Under the pieces are notes generated by a model. That model was given only the letters and a program-made list of their open reading frames with translations. It made no database searches and had not been told where the DNA came from. A program made the translations under genes and the position numbers. A stretch of 64,000 nucleotides of DNA, taken from assembly GCA_030847615.1 (NCBI GenBank), contig JAUMIR010000001.1:86725501-86789500 (forward strand), in the 5' to 3' direction. Source of the stretch: Gambelia wislizenii. Taxonomy: Eukaryota > Chordata > Lepidosauria > Squamata > Crotaphytidae. How positions within the stretch are numbered: position 1 is the first letter of the stretch; each line of letters begins with the position of its first letter. Below are positions 44,798 through 55,504 of the stretch, in pieces.

Positions 44798-45690
44798 ATG
44801 GTACAAGGCAATAGATCAGCTGCTTCAAATCCAGGCAATAGAACCAGTTCCAGACTTGGAGAGATTCTTGGGCTGCTACTTCCTTCTTTTCTTTCTCCCC
44901 AAGAAAAACAAAGACTAGAGGGCCATTTTAAATTTATGGGGAGTCAGTCGTTGGGTAGCCAAGTGTCATTTTTGAATGGAAACCCTTCAGATGATTCTGG
45001 AAGGTGTACAGGAGGGAGATTTCATAGCTTCGTTAGATTTACAGGAAGCCTATCTCCACATCAGAATCCATCCTGTTCACAGGCGTTTCCTCAGATTTGA
45101 CTCTCAAACACATCATTTCCAGTATCTGGCTCTTCCCTTCGGGCTGTCAGCTTTGCCTAGGGTGTTCACCAAGGTACTGGTGACATTGGTGTTCCACCTC
45201 AGGCTGCAGGAGGTCCATGTACATCTGTACTTGGATGACTTGTTGATTCAGGCACCCTCCTTCCAGCAGGCCAGCCAGGATGTTGAGATGACTATTTGGT
45301 GTCTCGAGTCTCATGGTTTCATGGTCAACAGGGAAAAGAGTCACTTAGTGCCAGTTCAGAGACTTCATCACTTAGGGAGCATCATCAATACAATCTATTA
45401 TTGGATCTTTCTCACAGAGGACAGGAGGTCCAGGCTTCAGCAGTTAGTGAGGGATGTCCAGGATCATCAGAGGATCCCACTGATGACCTTAACAAAACTG
45501 TTGGGCCTCATGGTGGCCTGTATAGAGTCAGTCCCTTGGGCCAGATTTCACTTGAGGGAATTACAATGGTTCCTTTTGCATTTCATTTCAATCAAATCTC
45601 AGATGTTAGTCAACCCACTTCTCAATGTCAAAGAGTCCTTGGCTTGGTGGCTGATGGGTTCTACTGGAAGGTCTTCCAATCAGAGAGCCC
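44798..45690 (+). pseudogene. DIRS reverse transcriptase (copy 1)
   Basis: The open frame at 44976-45866 encodes EGDFIASLDLQEAYLHIRIH, FQYLALPFGLSALPRVFTKV and the catalytic box HLYLDDLLIQAP (45220-45255), then GFMVNREKSHLVPVQRLHHLG. The LDLQEAYLHI, LPFGLS and YLDD motifs are the standard DIRS RT set. The upstream fingers region near 44800-44975 is in another frame. Catalytic residues look intact. Confidence 0.92.
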
Positions 45691-45930
45691 AGGAAAGTGG
45701 TGGTGACCACCGATGCTTCTCTGAAGGGCTGGGGAGCTCACCGTCAGGGACTCATGGCTCAGGGGCTATGGTCTCTTGCAGAGAGTTGTCACTGTATCAC
45801 CTTTCTGGAACTTCAGGCAACTCGCTTGGCTCTGTTTCAGTTCCATCTAGAACTTTGGGAGGCTAATGTGTTGGTCCAGATGGACAGCATCTGTACCAGG
45901 GCCCACATCAACTTTCTCGGGCCCTGATGC
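45690..45930 (+). pseudogene. DIRS RNase H domain (copy 1)
   Basis: The translation VVTTDASLKGWGAHRQGLMA is followed by ESCHCITFLELQATRLALFQ, with TDAS and E of the RNase H core visible. It lies in a frame different from the RT frame, so a frameshift separates the two domains. It normally degrades the RNA strand during DIRS cDNA synthesis. Confidence 0.85.
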
Positions 45931-46559
45931 TAGAAACAAGTCGGTTGATGAGATAGGCAGAGATCCATCTCCTTTCTCTTTGGGGGGAATAATTACAAGG
46001 AATCTTGGACTCCCAGGCCGACTGGTTGAGCAGACAGACCCTAGACCAAGGGGAGTGGGATCTAAATTCAGTCATCTTCCATATGGTGGTGAGCAGGTTC
46101 AGTGTCCTTGGCTGGATCGGAAGAGAACCACAAGCTCCCTCATTTTATATGCAGATTTTCAATGACAGGGGCGTTAGCCTCCGATGCTCTCACACTGGAG
46201 TGGCCCAAGGTGTTGTGCTATGCCTTTCCTAAAGTGGTGTTGTTAGCCAGAGTGTTGAGAAAAATCAGGATGGAAAAGATGGAGGTTATCCTCATTGCCC
46301 CCAGGTGGCCTCATCACCAGTGTTTTCCCAACCTGGTGGACTTACAAATGGAGGAGAGTTAGCCTCTCCCTCCTTGGCCAGATCTTCTGGTTCAAAGGGG
46401 TCTCATCCATCCAAATCCAGGCTGATTAAAACTCCAAGCCTGGAGGTTGAGTGGGAAACATTGATTTCTGATATTTATGATAAGGAAGTTATTCAGACCA
46501 TTCTGGCAGCTAGGCAACCTTCTGCTATTCACCTATGTAAATCTACATGTAGGGTAGAT

Positions 46560-47470
46560 GGCTTTATTCTAATGGTCTAAAATCTCAAAGGGCATTGGTG
46601 GGCACTGTGCTGGCCTTTTTACAATATGACCTCAAGAAGGGACTTAGCATCAATACATTAAAGAGACATGTATCAGCACTAGGCTGTACCTTAAAAGGTG
46701 TTTGCATCAAGTCTTTAGCTTCTCATCTGCATGTACATAGCTTTCTTAGGGGGATCAGCCTGCTTAAGCCTCCTGCAATTCATCGTTTTCCCTCTTGGCA
46801 CTTGCATATTGTCTTGGGGGCTTGGCAAAAGAACCATTTGAGCCATTATGTTCTATTGATTTGAAGTTTCTTACGCCCAAGGTAGTGTTCTTGTTAGTGA
46901 TTACTACGGCTCGTTGCATATCTGAGTTGGGAGGTTTATCTGTGCAGGAAGAGTTGTGCATTTTTCATCAGGATTCTGTGGTTCTTCGATTAGACCCTTT
47001 CTTTATGCCAAAGGTTAATTTGGTTTTTCATAGGGCCCACGAATTGCTCCTTCCTTCTTTTTGTCCTAATCCTTCTGCTAGTAAGGAATGAAACTGGCAT
47101 AAGTTGGATGTGCAGAGAGCACTTAAATTTTCTTTGGATAGGACTCAGGGATTTTGTAAGTCAGACTCTCTTTTTGTTTCTTTTACAGATTCTTCCAAGG
47201 GGAAGGTTTCTCCATCTATGATTGCACGATGGTTTCATCTTTGCATTGAGTTAACATATGTTCATAGTTTGTTACCTGTTCTTCTAGGTATTCAGGCACA
47301 TTCCACTCATAGTACAGCTATGTCTGCTACCTTCTGTAGCTCAGCTTCATTAGGGGAGATTTGTAAGACCACCACTTGGTCTTCTCCATCTTCCTTTGTT
47401 TGGCATTATCGCATCAACAGGTATGCCTTGGCTGAGGCTGCTTTTGGTCATTTTGCAACAGATCATCCAG
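46560..47470 (+). pseudogene. DIRS tyrosine recombinase (copy 1)
   Basis: Motifs in order are LSINTLKRHVSALGCTLKG (46630), PFEPLCSIDLKFLTPKVVFL (46840), TTARCISELGGLSVQEELCI (46900), LRLDPFFMPKVNLVFHRAHE, then HSTHSTAMSATFCSSASLGE and WSSPSSFVWHYRINRYAL (47300-47430). The layout matches phage-integrase-type recombinases of DIRS elements. In the first catalytic box the common TSARRVSEL pattern reads TTARCISEL, so the catalytic arginine retained may be the ARC one. Frameshifts break it. Confidence 0.85.
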
Positions 47471-47554
47471 TAATCTGGTGTGGTTGTTTTCCTACCCTAG
47501 GAGGGACCGCTTTGGTAAGTCCCAGTTTAAGGAATCCCTCCCCACACTGCTGGA

Positions 47555-47836
47555 AAATAGAACATTGGTACTTATTGTGAAGGTTCCTTTTCAGTAGTTG
47601 TGGGGAGGGAGTCCTTCCCACCCTCTTTTTGTTGGGTGCTGTTCTTAGTTGTTGAGGTGCCTGAGCTTGAGATTCGTTCCTGGGAAGTGTGGGCTGGCTC
47701 TCCTACCTAAGGTAGATATGTGAATCCTTTTGGCTGTTTGCCCTGCCTTTCTTGAAGAGGAGGAGCCAAACCCAGTTTAAGGACTCCCTTCCCACAACTG
47801 CTAAAAAGGAACCTTCACGGTAAGTACCAATGTTCC
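47555..47836. repeat. DIRS copy 1 right ITR and internal complementary palindrome
   Basis: GAACATTGGTACTTATTGTG followed by AAGGTTCCTTTTCAGTAGTT and GTGGGGAGGGAGTCC (about 47558-47615) is inverted at 47783-47836. In DIRS elements this complementary region is thought to guide formation of the circular intermediate. Copy 2 shows the same arrangement at 34770-35066. Confidence 0.82.
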
Positions 47837-48029
47837 GTTCTATTCCTTCTTGGATGTCTCAACCCCACCCCACCCTGTGATCTCACCATCTCTCTCACTC
47901 TCTTCTCCAATTTGGCACTCTCCGTACCTACTTATTTCCTCAGCTCTCTAGTCTTCCTCCCTGTTCCCAGGCCTGGAATCCCACCCACTGACAGCACAAT
48001 CAGACTCTACTATCCAAGAAAACGAAGTA

Positions 48030-49486
48030 CAGTTGTCCCTCCACATTCGCGAACTTGACATTCGCAGTTTCGGTTATTCGCGGTTTTGGGAGGGCCCCCC
48101 CGGGCCCCCCCAAAACCGCGACACGGGGCCTCCAGAGGCCCCGTGAAAGACCTGGGGAGGGGTGGGGAGGCCTTCGCGGGACGCCCGGAGGCCCCGTGAA
48201 AGACCTGGGGAGGGGTGGGGAGGCCTTCGCGGGACGCCCAGAGGCCCTCCGGAGGCCCCGCGAAGGCCTGGGGAGGGGTGGGGAGGCCTTCGCGGGACCC
48301 CCGGAGGCCCTCCGGAGGCCCCGCGAAGGCCTGGGGAGGGGTGGGGAGGCCTTCGCGGGACCCCCGGAGGCCCTCCGGAGGCCCCGCGAAGGCCTGGGGA
48401 GGGGTGGGGAGGCCTTCGCGGGACCCCCGGAGGCCCTCCGGAGGCCCCGCGAAGGCCTGGGGAGGGGTGGGGAGGCCTTCGCGGGACCCCCGGAGGCCCT
48501 CCGGAGGCCCCGCGAAGGCCTGGGGAGGGGTGGGGAGGCCTTCGCGGGACCCCCGGAGGCCCTCCGGAGGCCCCGCGAAGGCCTGGGGAGGGGTGGGGAG
48601 GCCTTCGCGGGACCTCCGGAGGCCCCGCGAAGGCCTGGGGAGGGGTGCGGAGGCCTTCGCGGGACCCCCGGAGGCCCCGCGAAGGCCTGGGGAGGGAGGG
48701 GTAAGGGCCGGGGAGACCTCCGCGGGGCCTAGCAAGGCCCCGCGAAGGCCTGGGGAGGGAGGGAGGGAGGGCCGGGGAGACCTCCCTGGGGCCTAGGAAG
48801 GCCCCGCGAAGGCCTGGGCAGGGAGGGAGGGAGGGCCGGGGAGACCTCCGCGGGGCCTAGGAAGGCCCCGCGAAGGCCTGGGGAGGGAGGGAGGGAGGGC
48901 CGGGGAGGCCTTCGCGGGGCCTACCAAGGCCCCGCGAAGGCCTGGGCAGGGAGGGAGGGAGGGCCGGGGAGGCCTCCGCGGGGCCTACCAAGGCCCCGCG
49001 AAGGCCTGGGCAGGGAGGGAGGGAGGGCCGGGGAGACCTCCGTGGGGCCTAGGAAGGCCCCGCGAAGGCCTGGGCAGGGAGGGAGGGAGGGCCGGGGAGA
49101 CCTCCGTGGGGCCTAGGAAGGCCCCGCGAAGGCCTGGGCAGGGAGGGAGGGAGGGCCGAGGAGACCTCCGCGGGGCGTAGCAAGGCCCCGCGAAGGCCTG
49201 GGCAGGGAGGGAGGAAGGGCCGGGGAGGCCTCCGCGGGGCCTAGCAAGGCCCCGCGAAGGCCTGGGGAGGGAGGGAGGGAGGGCCGGGGAGACCTCCGCG
49301 GGGCCTAGCAAGGCCCCGCGAAGGCCTGGGGAGGGGGGAGGGAGGGCCAGGGAGACCTCCGCGGGGCCTAGCAAGGCCCCGCGAAGTTCCTGGGGAGGGA
49401 GGGGGAGGGGTGTTTGTTATTCGCGGATTTTTCACATTCGCGGGGGTCCGCGGAACGGAACCCCCGCGAATGTGAAGGGATGACTG
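48030..49486. mobile_element. Pogo-type MITE with hairpin/G-run minisatellite core
   Basis: TIRs are CAGTTGTCCCTCCACATTCG at the left and CGAATGTGAAGGGATGACTG at the right, flanked by TA (48028-48029 and 49487-49488). A subterminal hairpin at the right end reads GGGGTCCGCGGAACGGAACC. The whole interior (about 48140-49385) is a minisatellite. No transposase is present. The right end matches the element end at 15375. Confidence 0.85.
48140..49385. repeat. 63-bp then 64-bp GC-rich minisatellite, ~20 units
   Basis: In the first half the anchor CGAAGGCCT recurs at 48261, 48324, 48387, 48450, 48513 and 48576, exactly 63 bp apart. In the second half it recurs at 48743, 48807, 48871, 48935 and 48999, 64 bp apart. 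The 63-bp unit contains arms AGGCCTTCGCGGG and CCCGCGAAGGCCT that form a 13-bp hairpin, the palindrome CCTCCGGAGG in the loop, and a spacer with GGGG-AGGGG-TGGGG runs. The 64-bp variant has a GGGAGGGAGGGAGGG-type spacer. All long frames here are artefacts. Confidence 0.95.
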
Positions 49487-50222
49487 TATAATGAGTTCCA
49501 CAGCAAGGAAATGAAAAGAAGAAGAGCAGGAGCAGGAGGATAGGAAAATATAAGTAAAATGAAGCTGGGTTTTTTTGTAATAGCTCTCCCACACACCCCA
49601 ATGGTGGAGAAATGGTAGAAGATCCCCGAACAAACTTCCTTCCTCCTTTGCCACAATTACAGTAGAGCACAAATTATGTGGATAAATATATTGGTACATG
49701 GAAGAAATGAGAAGATAGATAATGTCTCTTGGAAAGCTTTGTCCATGATAGCCCCAGTCTGACTTCCTTCCATTATCCAGAAATAAAGTGAGACTGGGTG
49801 AGGGGCACTCCTTTGGGAACCATGCCCATAACACACCCCAAACACATCCTACCTGCAACCATTCAGTCTTTAAATTGGAAGACACATGGACAGAATCTTT
49901 CACATCAGGAAAAAAAAGGAACAGAACAGTACCATAATCAGGGTCTGAGAAATAGATTATTAAGTTTGGTACAAGATTTTGAATTACAGCAAGAGGAAAA
50001 TGGAATGCCAATATCATGCATAAAGCCTCCCATCACCCTGTAGTGCTATTCAACCACCATTATGTTTTAAAAGCCACATATGAAAAAGACCTAAGTCAAT
50101 GTCATTATTTCCGAGCAAACCTGTATAGGATTGTATTTAAGAAACTGGAAACAATTATGAAAGGTTTTCTCTGCAGAGACACTGGAGGCAGAGAAGCTGA
50201 ATTACATTACAAATATTAATCT

Positions 50223-51385
50223 CCTGGGTGCCGTTTACACGATGAAAATGTCCTGGGAAGAATTCGTGTCGATCCCTGGCAGTTTACACGTACATCGGGC
50301 CGGGCACGTGATTTTCAGAAGGGGGGCCACCATTTATCACTCAACCTGTGGGACTTCCAGTCCCACGGTTTGTGCCGGTTTTTAAAAAAGTCACTGGAAG
50401 ATTCGGAAAATCGGAAATGTAAACAGCCTGGGACAAAATGTATCAGTTCTAGGGATGACCAGAAATGGTGACTGGGGGCGGACTTAGAGCTCAGCGACCA
50501 GAAAAGGAGGGGTCAGTCACCCGTTCAACAGAGCCAGACTCACCAGCCAAAAATATAGGCATCCCTTCCAGCTGCACAAAAGTTGATGTGTGTGTGTGCG
50601 GGTGTACTCAATCACCTTTTTAAATGGATTTCTACACTGCAAACCCTTCAGCTTTAACCTCTTCCTCAACTGCATGTTAAAGAGAGATCGTGGTGGGCAG
50701 AGGGTCGCTCATTCATTCCCTGCCTGGATCCCCTCCCTGGTATTCCAGCCTCTGAGCGAATGAACACCCTTTAATTCCCCCTCTGTGTCTGTGCCTTTCA
50801 AAATGCCTATCGCTGGCTTGCTGTAAGGGTTAACATTTTAAAGAGGCAAGGGGAAACCCAACACCCCCCCCATGGCTTGATCTCCCTGCATCTGAGCGAA
50901 AGATCTCAGTCTGGGTCTCAAAATGCCTCTGCTTAAAGCGAAAGCAATTCCAAGCCTCTACTCGGCTTGCTTTCAAAAGGAAAGGAGATGGTTTAATTGT
51001 TCCTCCCTCTGAGGTCTTTGAAAAGTGCCTTCTGCCTCTTCTGAAAGGGTTAACATTTTAAAGAAGCGAGGGGAATACCAAACCTCTGCCCCCTCTCTCC
51101 TCCCCCCCAGCCAGCCAATAGCATCGCTAGTGGCACAGAACTTTAAAGGAAGTGTGTCACCGAGGTTATGAAAACATGAGTAATCGCATACTTGATTGAC
51201 AGCCAAAAAAAAAACCCTTCAACCTAAAAAAATAACAGAACTTTGGATGTGTAAATATCAGCCATGGGACCACCTGGGATATCCAGATCAGTGACATAAA
51301 TCATCTAAACAGCAAGGGACGGATTCGTGATCACAAAATCACGGTAAGCACTGCGACAATTTCTGTCGTGTAACTGGCACCCTGG
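50223..51385. mobile_element. hAT-like non-autonomous element with ~220-bp internal repeats
   Basis: The ends CCTGGGTGCCGTTTACACGA and TCGTGTAACTGGCACCCTGG are inverted. They are flanked by ATTAATCT (50215-50222) and ATTATTCT (51386-51393), matching at 7 of 8 bases. Inside, AGGGTTAACATTTTAAAGA occurs at 50826 and 51046, 220 bp apart, within a partly repeated GC-rich interior. There is no transposase. Confidence 0.75.
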
Positions 51386-51574
51386 ATTATTCTTTTTTGG
51401 ATGGAGACTATGTCATCTGATTTGAACTCTTTTCAGAATTACCAAAACCAGTTACGTATTTAAAAATCAGAAGGACCAATTGTTAAAGTATGTATGCTAC
51501 TGAAAACCTTTAAAAGCTGATCAGGGTCCACAGTATTCAAAATGCCATAGTGGCTATGGTATTGGTGCTGTTTT

Positions 51575-52145
51575 CATTTATGTCTCACCATTTCCCCAAT
51601 AATGGGACTCAAGATGGGTAACAAAATATTAAACCAGTACATATTTAAAAGCATAGGAAAGCAACAGCAATGTGTGTGTGCGCGCTATTTAAAAGCAATT
51701 AAACAATCTACAGAGTTAAAACCATTTAAAATTAATTAAAAGACAGTATAAAAATAAACAAAACAGCACAGCATTTAAAGTCCATCACTGTCAGTTCTTA
51801 AAAGCCTGACAGAATAAAAAGAGTTTTCATTTGTCTGTGAAAGGAAAGCAGAGAGAGAGTTGCAGCCTGGGAGCAGCCACCAAGAAGGCCCTCTCCCTTG
51901 TGCCCACCAAACATGCCTAGGAAGGTGGTGGGACAGAGACAGAGAGAAGGGGCAGAAGGTGGTGGGACAGAGAGAAGGGCCTCTCCCAAAGATCTTAAAG
52001 TTGGAACAGTCTTATATAGGGAGATACAGTCCTTCAAATAGCCTGAACCTGAACTATATAGGGCTTTATAAATCATAACCAACACTCTGAATTGTGCCCA
52101 GAAGTGGATCAGCAGCCAGTGGATCTTTTGCAACAAGGGTGCTGT
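51575..52145 (-). mobile_element. Old LINE-type repeat, reversed, with tail first
   Basis: It begins with the reversed tail motif (CACCATTTCCCCAATAATGG, GACTCAAGATGGGTAACAAA) and continues with GAAGGCCCTCTCCCTTGTGC, GGTGGTGGGACAGAGAGAAG and GGGCTTTATAAATCATAACC. It ends with AGCAGCCAGTGGATCTTTTG. The phrases GGTGGGACAGAGAGAAGGGC and GGGCTTTAT-AATCA-AACCAACACT are characteristic of an abundant sauropsid repeat. Family uncertain (CR1/L2 superfamily likely). Confidence 0.5.
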
Positions 52146-53239
52146 ATGTTTATTTTTGTCTTGCTAAAACTCTTACAAGATAGCACTAACACTACAGCTT
52201 AAATGTTAAGGATCAGGTTGCTAAACTGTTAAAGAGCATTGGGTTAAAGAAAAAATATTTAAGATTAATCCTAATGAATTAGTCTTCAAGCTTGACTGTC
52301 AGTTGAGTTGTTTCTGTTTTATTGAACATGGAAGCAATGGACATTAGCTAATCTGCTTCAGGAAACCAGTGGGTCAGCTGAGCTCTCTCTCCCTGTTAAG
52401 AATAATTTAATGGGTGATTTCTGAACAGCATCTCTTTATCTTGTAGATCAATAAACCTTAAAGTGTGTGTCTAATAGCATACCTTGTGCTATCATTAATT
52501 CTTTCTTCGTATTATTTAAGGCATTTGTTTGTCACCTCTTAACCCACCAGGGCCCCCAAAGCTTTTTACAGTGTGTAAACATTAAATACATGCCCAAAGA
52601 TAGTTTTAAACAAACTAAATCTCCTCTCTTAAAATAGCTGTAAATCCACAGACATTTTTTTTAAAGTTTAAAAACTTAATTTGATTTGCAGCATACAAAC
52701 TAATACAGTAGTTTCTTTGGGTAATGATTACTTTTCTCATATTTAGTGATATTCCTTACTAGATTCAGTAAATCTTTTAGTAGGTATTACAAAGTTGTCT
52801 ATGTTATACTTTAAAAAATAAATTGATGGGTATAATCCAGATCTGTATTTGCATGCTGAGGGGCAGTGTACAGAACAAAGCTTGGTTGCCATGCCAGTGG
52901 ATTAATAATATGTAAGTCTGAACCATACCACTCACTGTGGTTCTGTATTCATATCTAAAATATAATAGTTAAGTACCCCACAATTTTGTTTTCTTTTAAT
53001 GAATGACAAGAAAAAATCTTAGATCTATATTGCTTTCTCATAGACATGTGTAGTAACTCTTTTTTTCTTGAATAAGCCATTACATGAGAAAAGTCTCAGC
53101 CATACTGTCAGCCACAGTATTTCATTTTCAACAGCAATCAGTGATCAGCTGTTAAGGAGAATTTAAGACTACAAGCTAGAGCTTCTCATTGTTGCCCAGT
53201 ATATCTACCATTTTTAGGATCTGAGACATAATGGGTAAG

Positions 53240-53460
53240 AGAATGTGTACATTGTGGCTGTTTTAGGGAAATCAGAAGAGCTGTGCTGGATTAGACTAAA
53301 AGGCCTGTTTAACCCAACAAGATCCCTGTGGAAGGCCCACGAGCAGAGCAATGGTACTGTATGTTCAGTGCTTTTAAAAGCTTGTCCTTATGATTTTCTC
53401 TGTAGTCCAACTCACTGGAATGGGGGAGTGTTTGTTTTCTCTCTCTTTATATTTTGGTAG
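53240..53460. repeat. Sauropsid interspersed repeat remnant
   Basis: GGGAAATCAGAAGAGCTGTG and CTGGATTAGACTAAAAGGCC resemble a widespread sauropsid repeat with the phrase CTGGATCAGACCAAAGGCCC. Only the motif is recognisable. Class and orientation are uncertain. Confidence 0.35.
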
Positions 53461-53528
53461 TGCACAGAACTGGCCTCACCCTTTAAACCAAAGGTTCGTC
53501 TGCTGGCCTTGCAAGCATGGACGGTAGC

Positions 53529-53572
53529 ACTTCGTTTGCGAAGAAAAGGCCAGAGAGAGAGAGAGATTTTGG
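53529..53572 (+). repeat. Isolated 3' tail of the APE-type LINE family
   Basis: TTCGTTTGCGAAGAAAAGGC followed by CAGAGAGAGAGAGA matches the extreme 3' UTR of the LINE copy at 40580-40612 with one base difference, but no LINE coding sequence precedes it. It may be an extremely short 5'-truncated insertion, or the tail of a SINE mobilised by that LINE. Confidence 0.6.
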
Positions 53573-54222
53573 TAGTCAGTCTAATTGAAGAGCTTACTGG
53601 GAATTGAAAGCTACTTCGCTGCAGATGTAATGGAAAAACAGATCTCTTTAATGCTTAATAACACTTGTGTTGTACCCTTCCAAAAAAGTATCAAAGAATG
53701 TTCTCCTAGCATATTTAAACTTTCTCTTTACACCTTTTTCCTTCTTTTTCTTTGCCTTTGTTGATGTCTTCCATAGCATTTATCTTTCTGCCTCATGTGA
53801 TACCATTTATATACTATACACTTGTCATGATCTTCTTCATGGTCTCTGTGAATCACACAGTTGGGGTATTTGTGCGCCTGCGCAGAGCGTTCGAAACCTT
53901 CTGGGATCGCTAAGCAGAATGTGCTTTGATACATTTTTGACGGTAACTCCACCCACCCTAATGGTCCCTTTTAAGGCACTCCTGCCTAATTCCCCTCGGT
54001 TCCTTTCTTTCCACCGCTTTAGCAGCTTGAACCTTTGTTCGCTAGTTTTTTTTCTTTCACTTTCAATTTGATTGGATTTTTGACTTGGCTTGGATTTTTG
54101 ACTACAATTTTCTCTTACTCCTCTGGATTTGGCATTCTCTCTCTGAATTTGGTGTTGACTTGGAATGGTTATCTCTACTCTTTACATTTTTCCCTTTGGA
54201 TTTGCCGACTCTGTGAGTAAAA

Positions 54223-54485
54223 TGTCTGCGAGAGGGGCCTTTAAGAGATGTGTCATCTGTCAAGCAAAACTCCCAAGCGCGGATGGTCGTTCCTGCTGCC
54301 TGATTTGTCTTGGAGAGACGCATAATGTTGACTCTTGTGTGCGCTGTAGGGCCTTTACCCCCCAGGCACGCAAGCATAGGATGTCCCGTTTGAAGTCCTT
54401 CTTATATGAGAGGGCTTTAATTCTGGCCTCTACTGCGACTCCGGCCTCTACTTTGGCGTCCGCACCTCCTAAACGCAGCCGTTAG
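54223..54485 (+). pseudogene. DIRS gag N-terminal cysteine motif segment, inverted
   Basis: The open frame MSARGAFKRCVICQAKLPSA continues through GRSCCLICLGETHNVDSCVR and CRAFTPQARKHRMSRLKSFL. The CVIC-x-KLP, CLICLGE-H and C-RC-AFT-QAR-R pattern is the N-terminal Cys-rich motif of vertebrate DIRS gag proteins, probably metal-binding. It lies on the opposite strand to the rest of DIRS copy 3, whose own gag lacks this part. Confidence 0.72.
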
Positions 54486-54620
54486 CCTTCTCCAAAGACC
54501 AAGACCCAAAAGCATCATCAGTCCCGTAGCCCTCCTGACACTGTTTGGTTGCCTCGGATTCAGAAGCAGTGCGTGTTCGCACAAACACGTCTTTTCTTCG
54601 GATTCACCTCAGGATTGAGC

Positions 54621-55175
54621 TCACTCGATGCCTTCAACATCGAAAGCCATTTTCCAAGTCAGGAGTCTCAAATCAGTAGATGCCATGGGCTCGAAGGGAC
54701 ATCGAACCAGCTGCGAGAGGACCAATTCGAGGCTCCACGTTGGAGTCGGCTTGAGAACTGGAGGATGAAGGTTGGTGTAGCCTCTCAAGAACTTCTTCAC
54801 CGTCGGATCCGTAAGGGGAGACTGGTGACCTTTAGCCTGGAATTCGACAGAAACGGCTGCCAAGTAGCACCGGATCGAAGAAAGCGAAAGCCCTGTGGTA
54901 GACAGGTGGAGAAGGAATTCCAAGACTGTAGGGATAGAGTACAGTTCTGTAGCCAGTCCCCGATCAGCCAGAAAGGCCTCAAACCTTTTCCACTTGTAGT
55001 GATACGATTTATGGGTGGCAGGTCGTCGGGCAGCGTCGATGACAGCCTGAACTTCTGGAGGGAGAGATGGAGAGATCTGGCCTGTACGAACCAAGGATGA
55101 ACCTGAGGTCACAGTGACAGTGGCCCTCTGTACAGAGGGTGGATTCAAGGCCGAAGTCTCCATGCTGTTAATCAT
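54621..55175 (-). pseudogene. DIRS tyrosine recombinase, N-terminal half (copy 3)
   Basis: The minus-strand frame encodes SPSLPPEVQAVIDAARRPAT, then HKSYHYKWKRFEAFLADRGL, IPTVLEFLLHLSTTGLSLSS and IRCYLAAVSVEFQAKG. It is the core-binding domain of a DIRS/phage-type recombinase. It ends at PFEPMASTDLRLLTWKMAF followed by unrelated residues and a stop. The entire catalytic domain (R...H-x-x-R...Y) is missing, consistent with the junction near 54640. Confidence 0.85.
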
Positions 55176-55504
55176 AGAGCCTCCACGTCTGGGTGCCTGA
55201 TCTTTCCGTTCTGAATGGTGAGAAGATCAGGACGGATCAGGAGTCAGATGAACCGGTGCCTGGCTAGATGCAGGAGGGTTGCAAACCAAGGCTGGCGGGG
55301 TCACCACGGAGTGATGAGGATGGCATCCCCTTGGTCCTGATGCAATTTGGCAATTACCCTCGTCAGCAGTGGGAACAGAGGGAAGAGGTAGATAAGGGGT
55401 CCAGTCCAATGGAAGAGGAATGTGTCGCCCCTCAAGCCCAGGGCGCGCCGTCTGGAGCAGAACTGGTGGCACTGACTGTTTTCTGGAGACACAAAGAGGT
55501 CAAC

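Larger units (their letters stand above)
42680..47836 (+). mobile_element. DIRS retrotransposon, copy 1 (nearly full length, inactivated)
   Basis: The element is about 5.1 kb with gag (43820-44620), RT (44800-45690), RNase H (45690-45930) and tyrosine recombinase (46560-47460) in DIRS order. The left ITR (about 42690-42835, TTGGGTTTGGCTCCTCCTCT, GGTAGAAGAGCCAGCCC) is the reverse complement of about 47690-47800. At the 3' end, 47555-47625 (GAACATTGGTACTTATTGTG...) is the inverse of 47780-47836, an internal-complementary-type palindrome used in DIRS replication. Stops and frame changes between domains show it is not functional. There is no integrase or LTR, as expected for DIRS. Confidence 0.92.

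Noticed and set aside
44976..47460. Possible domesticated DIRS RT/recombinase gene
   Set aside because: RT, RNase H and recombinase are in different frames separated by stops, and the ITRs are still present. It is an ordinary dead copy.
48010..49374. Long open frames (up to 241 codons) with 21-residue repeats on both strands
   Set aside because: The 63-bp minisatellite is a multiple of three and GC-rich, so stops are absent by chance. There is no start context, splice support or known protein family.
48140..49385. CRISPR-like periodic array
   Set aside because: Units are contiguous repeats without unique spacers, in a vertebrate intron, bounded by transposon TIRs.
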